DNA from: Paracoccus shanxieyensis
GTDB taxonomy: Bacteria > Pseudomonadota > Alphaproteobacteria > Rhodobacterales > Rhodobacteraceae
Direction: 5' to 3'
DNA length: 64,000 nt
Assembly: GCF_009711265.1 (NCBI RefSeq)
Contig: NZ_WMII01000010.1
Coordinates: 1 to 64,000 of the forward strand
The first letter of the stretch is position 1. Each line of letters opens with the position of its first letter. The notes under the pieces were generated by a model that saw nothing but the letters and a program-made list of their open reading frames with translations, was not told where the DNA came from and searched no databases. A program made the translations under genes and the position numbers. Below, in pieces: positions 20,908 through 27,957 of this stretch.

Positions 20908-21260
20908 TGCGTCTTCCCCTGATCCTGACCGCTGCTGCACTGGCCCTGTCGGGCTGTGTCTATCAAAATCCCGCAGCGATCCCGCCTGCGGCGACGCTGC
21001 CGCCGGTGGCCGTGCCCAATCCGGATGCTGCCGTACGCAGTTCGGCCCGCGTGGTCGTGAACCGCGAAATGGCCCGCCGTCTGCCGGGGGCGAATGTCGC
21101 ACCCTATACCGATTGCGTGTTGCAGAACGCCACGACGGCGGAACTTGCCGACATCTCGCAATCGGCCAATGCCAGCGGCGCGGTTGCGGCGATCGTCGGT
21201 CGCCCGGCCACGACGCAATGCATCGCCGGGGCCGCCGCTGCGGCCCGCGGGACGGCATAA
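20907..21260 (+). CDS. small lipoprotein between sdhA and sdhB
   Basis: A 117-residue protein with an N-terminal leader that ends in LALSGCVY, a lipobox with Cys17. A Pro/Ala-rich stretch follows, then a region with two further cysteines (YTDCVLQNATTAEL and TTQCIAGAA) that could form a disulfide in the periplasm. I do not know its function. Its ATG overlaps the sdhA stop by one base. Its position inside the sdh operon suggests a role linked to complex II or merely co-transcription. Confidence 0.75.
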   Translation: MRLPLILTAAALALSGCVYQNPAAIPPAATLPPVAVPNPDAAVRSSARVVVNREMARRLPGANVAPYTDCVLQNATTAELADISQSANASGAVAAIVGRPATTQCIAGAAAAARGTA

Positions 21261-21261
21261 G

Positions 21262-21573
21262 ATGAACGGGCGCGGCGCGCTTCTGGCCATGGCTCCGGCT
21301 TTGCTGGGGTTGCAGGCCTGCGCGCCGATCCCGGTCGAGCGGGCCGAACGTGTCTGCCTTGACAGCGCCCGCGATGCCCGCAGTCCGCGCACCGAAATGG
21401 GCGTGGGCTTCGGCTCGCACGGGGCGCGGGGCGGCTATGTCTCGGTCGGCATGTCGTCGGATTACATCATGGGCCGCGATCCGTCGCGGGTCTATCAGGA
21501 TTGCGTGCTGCGCCGCTCTGGGCAGATGCCCACGGTGCCGCTTTACGACCAACCCGGCTGGAGGGCGCGGTGA
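21262..21573 (+). CDS. second small secreted protein between sdhA and sdhB
   Basis: A 103-residue protein whose leader (LLAMAPALLGLQACAP) ends in a lipobox-like QAC. The mature part holds cysteines in RVCLDSARDARS and YQDCVLRRSGQ, and a glycine-rich middle (GVGFGSHGARGGYVSVG). The two cysteine motifs resemble those of the preceding protein in spacing style, but I cannot show that the two are paralogs. The function is unknown. It starts one base after the previous stop. Confidence 0.7.
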   Translation: MNGRGALLAMAPALLGLQACAPIPVERAERVCLDSARDARSPRTEMGVGFGSHGARGGYVSVGMSSDYIMGRDPSRVYQDCVLRRSGQMPTVPLYDQPGWRAR

Positions 21574-21630
21574 TGCCCTTCGCCCCAGCGCCTACCGCGA
21601 CGCGGCGGTCCGACCACCAGGAGTAACCCA

Positions 21631-22413
21631 ATGGTCCAACTTACCCTCCCCAAGAACAGCCGGATGCGGGTCGGCAAGACCTGGCCCAAGCCCGAGGGCG
21701 CGAAAAACGTCCGCCGCTTCAATATCTATCGCTGGGATCCCGATACCGGGGAAAACCCGCGGATCGACACCTATTTCATCGATCTGGACAAATGCGGCCC
21801 GATGGTTCTGGACGCGCTGATCAAGATCAAGAACGAGATCGACCCGACGCTGACCTTCCGCCGGTCCTGCCGCGAAGGCATCTGCGGGTCCTGCGCCATG
21901 AATATCGACGGCGGCAACCATCTGGCCTGCATCTTCGGCATCGACGAGGTGAAGGGCAAGGATGTGAACATCTACCCGCTGCCGCACATGCCCGTGGTCA
22001 AGGACCTGATCCCCGACCTGACGCATTTCTATGCCCAGCATGCATCCGTGCAGCCCTATCTGCAGACCGAAACGCCCGCGCCCGCCAAGGAATGGCGCCA
22101 GTCGATCGAGGACCGCAAGAAGCTGGACGGGCTTTATGAATGCGTGATGTGTGCCTCGTGCTCGACGGCATGTCCCAGCTACTGGTGGAACGGCGATCGC
22201 TATCTTGGCCCGGCCGCGCTGCTGCATGCCTATCGCTGGATCATCGATTCGCGCGACGAAGCCACGGGTGAGCGGCTGGATGCGCTGGAAGATCCCTTCA
22301 AGCTGTATCGCTGCCACACGATCATGAACTGCACCAATACCTGCCCGAAAGGCCTGAACCCGGCCAAGGCCATCGCCTCGATCAAGCACATGATGGTCGA
22401 CCGGATCGTCTGA
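21631..22413 (+). CDS. sdhB: succinate dehydrogenase iron-sulfur subunit
   Basis: A 260-residue subunit that carries the [2Fe-2S], [4Fe-4S] and [3Fe-4S] clusters between flavin and quinone. The cluster motifs are [34 protein letters not shown] and [17 protein letters not shown], all complete. [15 protein letters not shown] begins the ferredoxin-like domain. It lies 57 bases after the second small secreted protein gene and ends the sdh operon, apart from a possible 44-residue protein downstream. Confidence 0.97.
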   Translation: MVQLTLPKNSRMRVGKTWPKPEGAKNVRRFNIYRWDPDTGENPRIDTYFIDLDKCGPMVLDALIKIKNEIDPTLTFRRSCREGICGSCAMNIDGGNHLACIFGIDEVKGKDVNIYPLPHMPVVKDLIPDLTHFYAQHASVQPYLQTETPAPAKEWRQSIEDRKKLDGLYECVMCASCSTACPSYWWNGDRYLGPAALLHAYRWIIDSRDEATGERLDALEDPFKLYRCHTIMNCTNTCPKGLNPAKAIASIKHMMVDRIV

Positions 22414-22521
22414 TCTGTCGTCAGGTCATGGCCGATATGCCGCGCCGCAGCTGGAATTTGCTGCGGCGCGGCGTTATATTTTCCGGCGGGGAGATCGTCA
22501 TATCAGCCCCGGAGAAACCCG

Positions 22522-22656
22522 ATGACCACCGACCGCAAAGACGCCAAGAAAGCCGCACCGACGCCCGCCGCTCAGGCGGCGCTGGAGCAGATGTTCGGCT
22601 ATTTCTCGTTCCAGCCGATGCCGACCGAACGCGAAGAAGAGCGTCTGGCGGCCTAA
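22522..22656 (+). CDS. 44-residue small protein downstream of sdhB
   Basis: An ATG at 22522 with GGAGA ten bases upstream opens a 44-codon frame ending in TAA at 22654-22656. The sequence has a charged, Ala-rich start (TTDRKDAKKAAPT), then ALEQMFGYFSFQPMP and a charged end. A real terminator hairpin follows 30 bases later. The amphipathic helix with two aromatic turns looks protein-like, but no family is known to me. Confidence 0.55.
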   Translation: MTTDRKDAKKAAPTPAAQAALEQMFGYFSFQPMPTEREEERLAA

Positions 22657-22685
22657 GGCACGCAATCCTCCAAAAATTTCAGGCA

Positions 22686-22716
22686 GCGCGGCTTGTCAAC
22701 GCCGCGCTTTGCTTTT
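22686..22716 (+). terminator. terminator after sdh operon
   Basis: GCGCGGC and GCCGCGC form a 7-bp stem with an 8-base loop, followed by TTTGCTTTTT. It closes the sdhB and small-protein transcript. Confidence 0.8.
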
Positions 22717-22743
22717 TGCGACACGCCGGTGGATGGGCCGCAT

Positions 22744-22806
22744 GGGTATTTGAAAAACAAGGAGGCATTTGGCGCGGCGCCTGGTTTCCTTGTTTCCCAA
22801 ATACCC
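22744..22806. repeat. inverted repeat of the CCAAATACCC intergenic family
   Basis: Two 20-bp arms (22744-22763 and 22787-22806) pair at 18 of 20 positions and flank a G/C-rich middle. The arms carry the words CCTTGTTT and CAAATACCC that recur at 37931, 39404 and 53227. It lies between convergent genes and may act as a bidirectional terminator. Confidence 0.65.
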
Positions 22807-22816
22807 AAAAGACCGT

Positions 22817-23509
22817 TCAGAAAGCGATGGGCTTCATCACCTCGGGCTCGATGACATTGACGCCGGGCAAGCCTTCGATCAAGGCAGCGGCGCTTTGTTC
22901 CAGCAAGGGGAAGGTCTTGTAGTGGCAGGGCACGACCGTCTTGAAGTCGAAGTATTTTTTTGCCGCCCATGCCGCGCGTTTCATGTCCATGGTGAAATGG
23001 CCGCCGGCGCACAGAATGCCGATATCGGGCTGATGGTATTCGCCCATCCATGCCATGTCGGCCATGATGTCGGTATCGCCCGAGACATAGATCACATGGC
23101 CGTCGCCCGCGATCATGTAGCCGGATTCGTGGCCTGCATAGATCGGGCCTTCATTCCCTTCGATGGATGAGCTGTGCGAGGCGTTAACCATCGTCACCTT
23201 GGCACCGCCCAGATCGACCGTGCCGCCCTTGTTGAAGCCGATGCCTTCAATGCCCTGATGCGTCTGCCATGTGCTGATCAGGTCGAAAATGCCGACGACC
23301 GGGATTTTCAACTCTCGCGCGATGGCCAGCGTATCGCCTGAATGATCTCCGTGGCCATGGGTCAGCAGCACATGGGTCGCGCCCTTGATGGCGTCGTCGC
23401 GTGCGCCGTCCGGGAATGCCGGATTGCCGGACATCCAGGGGTCGATCAGGATGACGGCCTGTTCGATTTCAAGACGAAAGCCGGAATGGCCAAGCCAGGT
23501 CAGTTTCAT
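22817..23509 (-). CDS. UPF0173 metal-dependent hydrolase (MBL fold)
   Basis: A 230-residue protein of the metallo-beta-lactamase fold, UPF0173 group. The metal site is VLLTHGHGDHSGD, and further ligands appear in VNASHSSSIEG, YVSGDTDIMADMAW and VVPCHYKTFPLLEQ. These are zinc hydrolases of unknown substrate, acting in the cytoplasm since no leader is present. The start is the ATG that begins MKLTWLGHSGF; upstream in-frame codons would add sequence unlike the family. The gene points toward sdh and is divergent from gatC. Confidence 0.9.
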   Translation of the reverse strand: MKLTWLGHSGFRLEIEQAVILIDPWMSGNPAFPDGARDDAIKGATHVLLTHGHGDHSGDTLAIARELKIPVVGIFDLISTWQTHQGIEGIGFNKGGTVDLGGAKVTMVNASHSSSIEGNEGPIYAGHESGYMIAGDGHVIYVSGDTDIMADMAWMGEYHQPDIGILCAGGHFTMDMKRAAWAAKKYFDFKTVVPCHYKTFPLLEQSAAALIEGLPGVNVIEPEVMKPIAF

Positions 23510-23630
23510 GGGGGCTCCTTGCGATATGCGGGCATCCTGCCAAGACCGGCAGCCAGCGTAAAGTTCCAAGGTCCGCTTGCCCCGACCCGATGCGGGCGGT
23601 AAACCGCCCCCAAGCGAAAAGGAGCCTCCG

Positions 23631-23918
23631 ATGGCCATCACTCAGGACGACGCCCGCAAGGTCGCGCATCTGGCGCGCATCGCGGTTGACGACGCGGCGC
23701 TGCCCGCATTGGCGCAGGAACTGAACGGCATCCTGCATTTCATGGAACAGCTGAACGAGGTCGATGTCGAGGGCGTCGAGCCGATGACCGGCGTCGAGCC
23801 CATGCGCCTGAAACGGCGCGAAGATGTCGTGACCGATGGTGAGCAGCAGGATCTGGTCCTGAAGAACGCGCCCGATGCGCGCGAAGGGTTTTTTGCCGTG
23901 CCGAAGGTGGTGGAATGA
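23631..23918 (+). CDS. gatC: aspartyl/glutamyl-tRNA amidotransferase subunit C
   Basis: A 95-residue subunit that holds GatA and GatB together in the enzyme that turns Glu-tRNA(Gln) or Asp-tRNA(Asn) into the amidated form. The sequence [20 protein letters not shown] and the [20 protein letters not shown] segment are typical. The ATG at 23631 is preceded by AAGGAG. Its TGA overlaps the gatA ATG by four bases. No gatB is in the window. Confidence 0.93.
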   Translation: MAITQDDARKVAHLARIAVDDAALPALAQELNGILHFMEQLNEVDVEGVEPMTGVEPMRLKRREDVVTDGEQQDLVLKNAPDAREGFFAVPKVVE

Positions 23919-25399
23919 GCGATCTGAACAAGCTGACCATTGCCGAGGCCCGCGACGCGCTGGCCAAGGGCGACACCAGCGCCGTGGAACTGACCGAGGC
24001 CTGCATTGCGGCGATCGACGCGTCGGGCGCGCTGAACGCCTTTGTGCATAACACGCCAGACATGGCGCGGCAGATGGCTGCGGCGGCGGACGGTCGGTTG
24101 AAGGCGGGCGATGCCGCGCCGATGACCGGCATTCCGGTCGGGGTGAAGGATCTGTTCTGCGTGCGCGGCGTGCCGTCGCAATCGGCCAGCCGGATCCTTG
24201 AGGGGTTTCTGCCGCAATACGAATCCACCGTGACGCAGAACCTGTGGGATCAGGGCGCGGTGATGCTGGGCAAGCTGAACCAGGATGAATTCGGCATGGG
24301 CTCCTCGACCGAGAACAGCGTCTATGGCCCGACCGTCAGCCCGTGGAAGCTGGATGATGGCGTGGCGCGGACCTCGGGCGGGTCGTCGGGCGGATCGGCG
24401 GCGGCGGTGGCTGCGGATCTGTGTCTGGGGGCGACGGCCACGGATACCGGTGGCTCGATCCGGCAGCCTGCGGCCTTTACCGGCACGGTGGGCCTGCGCC
24501 CGACCTATGGCCGGGTCAGCCGTTGGGGCGTGATCGCCTATGCCAGCTCGCTGGATCAGGCGGGGCCGATCACCAAGACCGTGCGCGATGCGGCGATCAT
24601 GCTGGGGGCGATGGCCTCGGTCGATCCCAAGGACTCGACCAGCGCCGAACGTCCGGTGCCGGATTATGAGGCCGCGCTGACCGGCGATATCCGCGGCAAG
24701 CGCATCGGTATTCCGCGCGAATACCGCATCGATGGCCTGTCGGATGAAATCGACGCGCTGTGGGGCAAGACCGCGCAGATGCTGCGCGATGCCGGGGCCG
24801 AGGTGGTGGATATTTCCCTGCCGCATGCCAAATATGCGCTGCCCGCCTATTACGTCATCGCCCCGGCCGAGGCGTCGTCGAACCTCGCACGCTATGACGG
24901 CGTGCGCTATGGCCGCCGCGCCAAGCTGGGGGCAGGCGATGGCGTGGTCGAGATGTATGAAAAGACCCGCGCCGAAGGCTTCGGCCCCGAGGTGCAGCGC
25001 CGCATCATGGTCGGGACCTATGTGCTGTCGGCGGGCTTTTACGACGCCTATTACAACCGTGCCCGCAAGGTGCGTGCGCTGATCAAGCGCGATTTCGATC
25101 AGGCCTATGCCAGCGGGATCGACGCGATTCTGGCGCCGACCACACCCAGCGCCGCCTTTGCGCTGGGATCGGCAGACAGCTCGAACCCGGTCGAGATGTA
25201 TCTGAACGATGTCTTTACCGTGACGCTGAACCTTGCCGGTCTGCCCGGGATCTCGGTTCCGGTCGGGCTGGACCGTCAGGGGCTGCCTCTGGGGATGCAG
25301 CTGATCGGGCGGCCATGGGATGAAGGCGGTCTGTTGAACCTTGCGCAGGCACTGGAAACTGCGGCAGGGTTCGGGGCGAAGCCGCCGCGCTGGTGGTAA
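23915..25399 (+). CDS. gatA: aspartyl/glutamyl-tRNA amidotransferase subunit A
   Basis: A 494-residue amidase-signature enzyme that releases ammonia from glutamine for tRNA amidation. The catalytic Lys lies in [12 protein letters not shown], the cis-Ser and nucleophile Ser in [17 protein letters not shown] and [24 protein letters not shown] is also a GatA mark. Length is usual. It is coupled to gatC by an ATGA overlap. A small lipoprotein gene follows 24 bases downstream. Confidence 0.96.
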   Translation: MSDLNKLTIAEARDALAKGDTSAVELTEACIAAIDASGALNAFVHNTPDMARQMAAAADGRLKAGDAAPMTGIPVGVKDLFCVRGVPSQSASRILEGFLPQYESTVTQNLWDQGAVMLGKLNQDEFGMGSSTENSVYGPTVSPWKLDDGVARTSGGSSGGSAAAVAADLCLGATATDTGGSIRQPAAFTGTVGLRPTYGRVSRWGVIAYASSLDQAGPITKTVRDAAIMLGAMASVDPKDSTSAERPVPDYEAALTGDIRGKRIGIPREYRIDGLSDEIDALWGKTAQMLRDAGAEVVDISLPHAKYALPAYYVIAPAEASSNLARYDGVRYGRRAKLGAGDGVVEMYEKTRAEGFGPEVQRRIMVGTYVLSAGFYDAYYNRARKVRALIKRDFDQAYASGIDAILAPTTPSAAFALGSADSSNPVEMYLNDVFTVTLNLAGLPGISVPVGLDRQGLPLGMQLIGRPWDEGGLLNLAQALETAAGFGAKPPRWW

Positions 25400-25423
25400 G
25401 ATGACGAACCGGGGAGAGGTGTG

Positions 25424-25957
25424 ATGCGGAAACATGTGATGCTGGCCCTTAGCCCCGTTCTGGCTTTGGCCGCCTGCGGCGAGAATGCGGGCTGGAACCC
25501 GAATTACAGCGCCATGCACAATGGGTCGGACTATGCGCAATACTGGCAGCAGCGCGAAGCCGCGCTGCATGGCCGGGGCGGGGTTCCGCAGACGATCCCG
25601 GTGCAACTGCCTGCACAGGCGCCGCAGGTCGTGCAGCCGGGGCGCAAGGTGGTCCCGGCGACAGTGGCGGTGGTTCCGGCGAATGCGCAGCCGGTGACGG
25701 CGGGCGGGCCTTATCCCGGATCGACCCCGGTGCTGGTGCGCTATGCCCGGCAGGAACGGCAAAATCCCGGCACCTCGGCCTATACCCGCACCGGCGGCTC
25801 GGTCGTGTCGGCGGCAAGCCAGTGTTCGCGCTATAGCTCGGCCGATCATGCGCAGCGCGCCTTTATCGCGGCGGGTGGCCCGATCCTTGATCCGCGCGGC
25901 ATGGATCCCGATGGCGATGGCTATGTCTGCGGCTGGGATCCGCGCCCGCTGCGGTGA
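25424..25957 (+). CDS. lipoprotein with C-terminal excalibur-like calcium-binding motif
   Basis: A 177-residue protein. The leader ends in LALAACGENAG, a lipobox with the anchored Cys. A Pro/Val-rich middle (residues about 60-110) looks like an unstructured spacer. The C-terminal 40 residues, with QCSRYSSADHAQRAF and DPRGMDPDGDGYVCGWDPRP, have the DxDGDGxxC core of excalibur-like domains, which bind calcium and hold a disulfide. The function is unknown; a cell-envelope role is likely since an amidase gene overlaps its stop. The ATG at 25424 follows GGGGAGAGG. Confidence 0.75.
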   Translation: MRKHVMLALSPVLALAACGENAGWNPNYSAMHNGSDYAQYWQQREAALHGRGGVPQTIPVQLPAQAPQVVQPGRKVVPATVAVVPANAQPVTAGGPYPGSTPVLVRYARQERQNPGTSAYTRTGGSVVSAASQCSRYSSADHAQRAFIAAGGPILDPRGMDPDGDGYVCGWDPRPLR

Positions 25958-26565
25958 GCCTGTCGCCCAATCACGGCGACCGGCGCGGCCAGCGGCCCGA
26001 GCTGATCGTCTTGCACTATACCGGCATGGCGGATGGCGCATCGGCCCGCGCGCGTCTGTGCGATCCCTTGGCCGAGGTCAGCGCGCATTGGTTGATCCAT
26101 GAGGACGGCACCACCGAGGCGCTGGTCCCCGAGGATCGCCGCGCATGGCACGCAGGCGCGGGCGAATGGCGGGGCAGCGGCGACGTGAATTCCCGCAGCA
26201 TCGGCATCGAACTGGTCAATACCGGCGCGCGCCCCTTTCCCGAACCGCAGATGGCCGCACTTGAGGCGTTGCTGCGCCGGATCATGACCCGCTGGGACAT
26301 CGTGCCCGCGGGGGTGATCGCGCATTCCGATATGGCACCTGACCGCAAGATCGATCCCGGCCCGCGATTCGACTGGCGCCGCCTTGCGCTGCAGGGGCTG
26401 GCGATCTGGCCCGAGGGGGGGGATGAGCAGCCCTTGGCGGCCAGTCTGGCGCGGATCGGCTATCCGGCGGGACCGGCGACGCTGGCGGCGTTCCGGCTGC
26501 GCTTTCGGCCATGGGCCGAGGGCCCCGAGGATGCGACGGATCGCATTCTGGCGGCGGGTCTATAG
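25954..26565 (+). CDS. N-acetylmuramoyl-L-alanine amidase, AmpD type
   Basis: A 203-residue amidase_2-domain protein that cuts the bond between MurNAc and L-Ala of muropeptides. LIVLHYTGMADG has the first zinc His, SRSIGIELVNTG is the core strand, and VIAHSDMAPDRKIDPG carries the second His, the catalytic Lys and the last ligand Asp. No signal peptide is seen, so it is probably cytoplasmic, as AmpD. It starts at a GTG whose G/T/G overlaps the stop of the lipoprotein gene; no closer ATG exists. Its stop overlaps the converging rlmJ by six bases. Confidence 0.88.
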   Translation: MSLSPNHGDRRGQRPELIVLHYTGMADGASARARLCDPLAEVSAHWLIHEDGTTEALVPEDRRAWHAGAGEWRGSGDVNSRSIGIELVNTGARPFPEPQMAALEALLRRIMTRWDIVPAGVIAHSDMAPDRKIDPGPRFDWRRLALQGLAIWPEGGDEQPLAASLARIGYPAGPATLAAFRLRFRPWAEGPEDATDRILAAGL

Positions 26566-27336
26566 CCGGGCGAACAGCTTTTCGATGCGACGCGATTCCT
26601 CTTCCAGCCCATAAGGCGGGTTCAGCACGAACATGCCCGAGCCGATCATGCCATGGCCGGGACGGGCCGGGGGGAAGCCGACCTCGGACAGCAGCGCCTG
26701 CGGGTGGGCCTGCCGAAGCGCCTCCAGCATGGGAACATGCCGGGCGTCGGTCAGAAGGGGATACCACAGCGCGATGACGCCGACATTCCATTTGCGCGCG
26801 ATCTGGGCGATCTGGCGCGGGATGGCGTCGTAATCGGCCTTAACCTCATAGCTGGGGTCGATCAGCAGCAGCCCCCGGCGCGGCGTCGGCGGGCAGACCG
26901 CCTGCGCCATGGCAAAGCCGTCCTGCCGGTGCAGATGCGCAAAGCCGCCGACCTGCGCCAGGGCTTCGTGTTCTGTCGGGTGCAGTTCGGCCAGATGGGC
27001 GTTATCCTCGGGGCGCAGGAAATAGCGCGCGATCAGCGGCGAGCCGGGATAGGCATCCGGCCCGTGCATGTGCTGGATCTGGTCCAGCGCCTGCAGCAGC
27101 GGATGATCGGGCGGCAGCCAGTCCTGCTGCAGCGCGCGCTGGATGCCCGCCCGGGCCTCGCCGGTCTTTGCCGCCTCGGGGCCAGACAGGTCGTAAAGCC
27201 CGCGCCCGGCATGGGTTTCCAGATAGCTGAGGGCTTTTGGCTTCTGCGTCAGATAGTCCAGCATCCACGCCAACAGGGCATGCTTGTGGAAATCGGCCAG
27301 ATTCCCGGCGTGATAGGCGTGCTGATAGGACAACAT
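26560..27336 (-). CDS. rlmJ: 23S rRNA (adenine(2030)-N6)-methyltransferase
   Basis: A 258-residue SAM-dependent methyltransferase of the RlmJ family. MLSYQHAYHAGNLADFHKHA is the family start, YLETHAGRGLYDL the SAM-binding part, and GLLLIDPSYEVKADY contains the catalytic DPSY (DPPY-like) motif. NPPYGLEEESRRIEKLF closes it. The predicted target is A2030 of 23S rRNA. It stops six bases inside the amidase gene, and its upstream side faces the end of the CCUCCUCC-loop RNA array on the same strand. Confidence 0.93.
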   Translation of the reverse strand: MLSYQHAYHAGNLADFHKHALLAWMLDYLTQKPKALSYLETHAGRGLYDLSGPEAAKTGEARAGIQRALQQDWLPPDHPLLQALDQIQHMHGPDAYPGSPLIARYFLRPEDNAHLAELHPTEHEALAQVGGFAHLHRQDGFAMAQAVCPPTPRRGLLLIDPSYEVKADYDAIPRQIAQIARKWNVGVIALWYPLLTDARHVPMLEALRQAHPQALLSEVGFPPARPGHGMIGSGMFVLNPPYGLEEESRRIEKLFARL

Positions 27337-27360
27337 GCCCCGCGATAACCCGTCTGCCCT

Positions 27361-27406
27361 GAAATGAAAAGCGGCGGTGCCCAGGGAGGAGGAGGGGCAC
27401 CGCCGC
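27361..27406 (-). terminator. terminator at the end of the sRNA array
   Basis: The last hairpin has a perfect 11-bp stem (27371-27381 with 27396-27406) and on the minus strand is followed by TTTTCATTTC. It is the only hairpin of the array with a T-rich tail, so one transcript probably covers all seven units. Confidence 0.8.
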
Positions 27407-27437
27407 GTAACGCCGGCCCAGGGAGGAGGAGGGGCCG
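27371..27437 (-). ncRNA. CcsR-like sRNA unit 7 (last, with terminator)
   Basis: The short hairpin has a loop at 27420-27432 and a 5-bp core stem CGGCC/GGCCG. The long hairpin has a loop at 27383-27395 and an 11-bp perfect stem GCGGCGGTGCC. The long stem is also the terminator. Confidence 0.75.
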
Positions 27438-27447
27438 CGTATGGGAT

Positions 27448-27515
27448 GCGGCGACGGCAGGGAGGAGGAGGCCATCACCGCGTGCGACGACCCAGGGAGG
27501 AGGAGGGGCCGTTGC
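27448..27515 (-). ncRNA. CcsR-like sRNA unit 6 (diverged)
   Basis: The short hairpin loop is at 27494-27506, its 9-position stem has one mismatch and one G-T pair. The long hairpin loop is at 27459-27471 and its stem has two C-A mismatches. It is the most degenerate unit and is set apart by wider spacing (98 and 103 bp to the next unit). Confidence 0.7.
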
Positions 27516-27541
27516 AACCGTTTCGCCTTTTCGGCGTATCT

Positions 27542-27617
27542 GGCGGCGACACCCTCAGGGAGGAGGAGGGAGGGTGCCGCCTGAACTGCGCGCCCTAGGG
27601 AGGAGGAGGGGGCCCGC
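27542..27617 (-). ncRNA. CcsR-like sRNA unit 5
   Basis: The short hairpin loop is at 27597-27609 with an 8-position stem (one mismatch). The long hairpin loop is at 27557-27569, with a 7-bp stem CACCCTC/GAGGGTG, a 3-base bulge and a further 5 bp. Confidence 0.78.
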
Positions 27618-27627
27618 GGTATGGGAT

Positions 27628-27696
27628 GGCGGCTTCCCAGGGAGGAGGAGGGGAAGGCCGCCTTTACTGCGAAGCCCAGGGAGGAGGAGGGGCTTC
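27628..27696 (-). ncRNA. CcsR-like sRNA unit 4
   Basis: The short hairpin has a perfect stem GAAGCC/GGCTTC around the loop at 27678-27690. The long hairpin loop is at 27639-27651 with ten pairs and one bulged G. It is nearly the same as unit 2, with changed stem bases. Confidence 0.8.
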
Positions 27697-27709
27697 ACCG
27701 TATCTGATC

Positions 27710-27782
27710 GGCGGCGACCTCAGGGAGGAGGAGGAGGTCGCCGCCTGAACTGCGTGCCCCAGGGAGGAGGAGGGGGCCCGCG
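27710..27782 (-). ncRNA. CcsR-like sRNA unit 3
   Basis: The long hairpin has a perfect 11-bp stem GGCGGCGACCT/AGGTCGCCGCC around the loop at 27722-27734. The short hairpin loop is at 27761-27773 with an imperfect G/C stem. It is nearly the same as unit 5 in its linkers. Confidence 0.8.
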
Positions 27783-27792
27783 GTGTGAGTGT

Positions 27793-27862
27793 GGCGACCT
27801 TCCCAGGGAGGAGGAGGGGAAGGTCGCCTTTACTGCGAAGCCCAGGGAGGAGGAGGGGCTTC
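27793..27862 (-). ncRNA. CcsR-like sRNA unit 2
   Basis: The short stem is GAAGCC/GGCTTC around the loop at 27844-27856. The long stem, GGCGACCTTCC/GGAAGGTCGCC, is perfect over 11 bp around the loop at 27805-27817. Confidence 0.8.
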
Positions 27863-27875
27863 ACCGTATCTTTGC

Positions 27876-27944
27876 GGCGGCATCCTCAGGGAGGAGGAGG
27901 GAGGATGCCGCCTGAACCCAGACCCCAGGGAGGAGGAGGGGGTC
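27876..27944 (-). ncRNA. CcsR-like sRNA unit 1 (nearest the DUF1127 gene)
   Basis: The short stem GACCC/GGGTC surrounds the loop at 27927-27939. The long stem GGCGGCATCCTC/GAGGATGCCGCC is perfect over 12 bp around the loop at 27888-27900. It begins 14 bases after the DUF1127 stop. Confidence 0.8.
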
Positions 27945-27957
27945 GGGTATTCTATTC

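Larger units (their letters stand above)
27361..27944 (-). repeat. array of 14 hairpins with CCTCCTCCTCCCT loops (CcsR/cuckoo type)
   Basis: Fourteen identical copies of a 13-nt word, CCTCCTCCTCCCT on the minus strand, start at plus-strand positions 27383, 27420, 27459, 27494, 27557, 27597, 27639, 27678, 27722, 27761, 27805, 27844, 27888 and 27927. Each is flanked by arms that pair, so each is a hairpin loop. Hairpins alternate between short (about 5-9 bp) and long (about 10-12 bp), giving seven two-hairpin units with a period of 82-83 bp in the regular part. Nothing in the region codes for protein. It follows a DUF1127 gene directly on the same strand, as the CcsR genes do in Rhodobacter sphaeroides. 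Confidence 0.92.

Noticed and set aside
18331-21552. Minus-strand open frame of over 1000 codons opposite sdhCDA
   Set aside because: It is antisense to real sdh genes; composition is that of a reverse-frame shadow.
27364-27915. Long open frames on the plus strand of the array, giving Gly/Arg/Glu-rich repeat proteins
   Set aside because: The frames exist only because GGGAGGAGGAGG has no stop in any frame. Stem covariation and minus-strand placing behind the DUF1127 gene explain the region as RNA.
27383-27939. G-quadruplex array on the plus strand
   Set aside because: GGGAGGAGGAGG could form quadruplex DNA, but the paired arms around every copy are explained only by hairpins, so the RNA reading is preferred. 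It was not possible to test.
27361-27944. Tandem array read as a CRISPR locus
   Set aside because: The constant word is only 13 nt and each copy is flanked by its own complementary arms; alternate units share flanks, so there are no unique spacers, and no cas genes are nearby.
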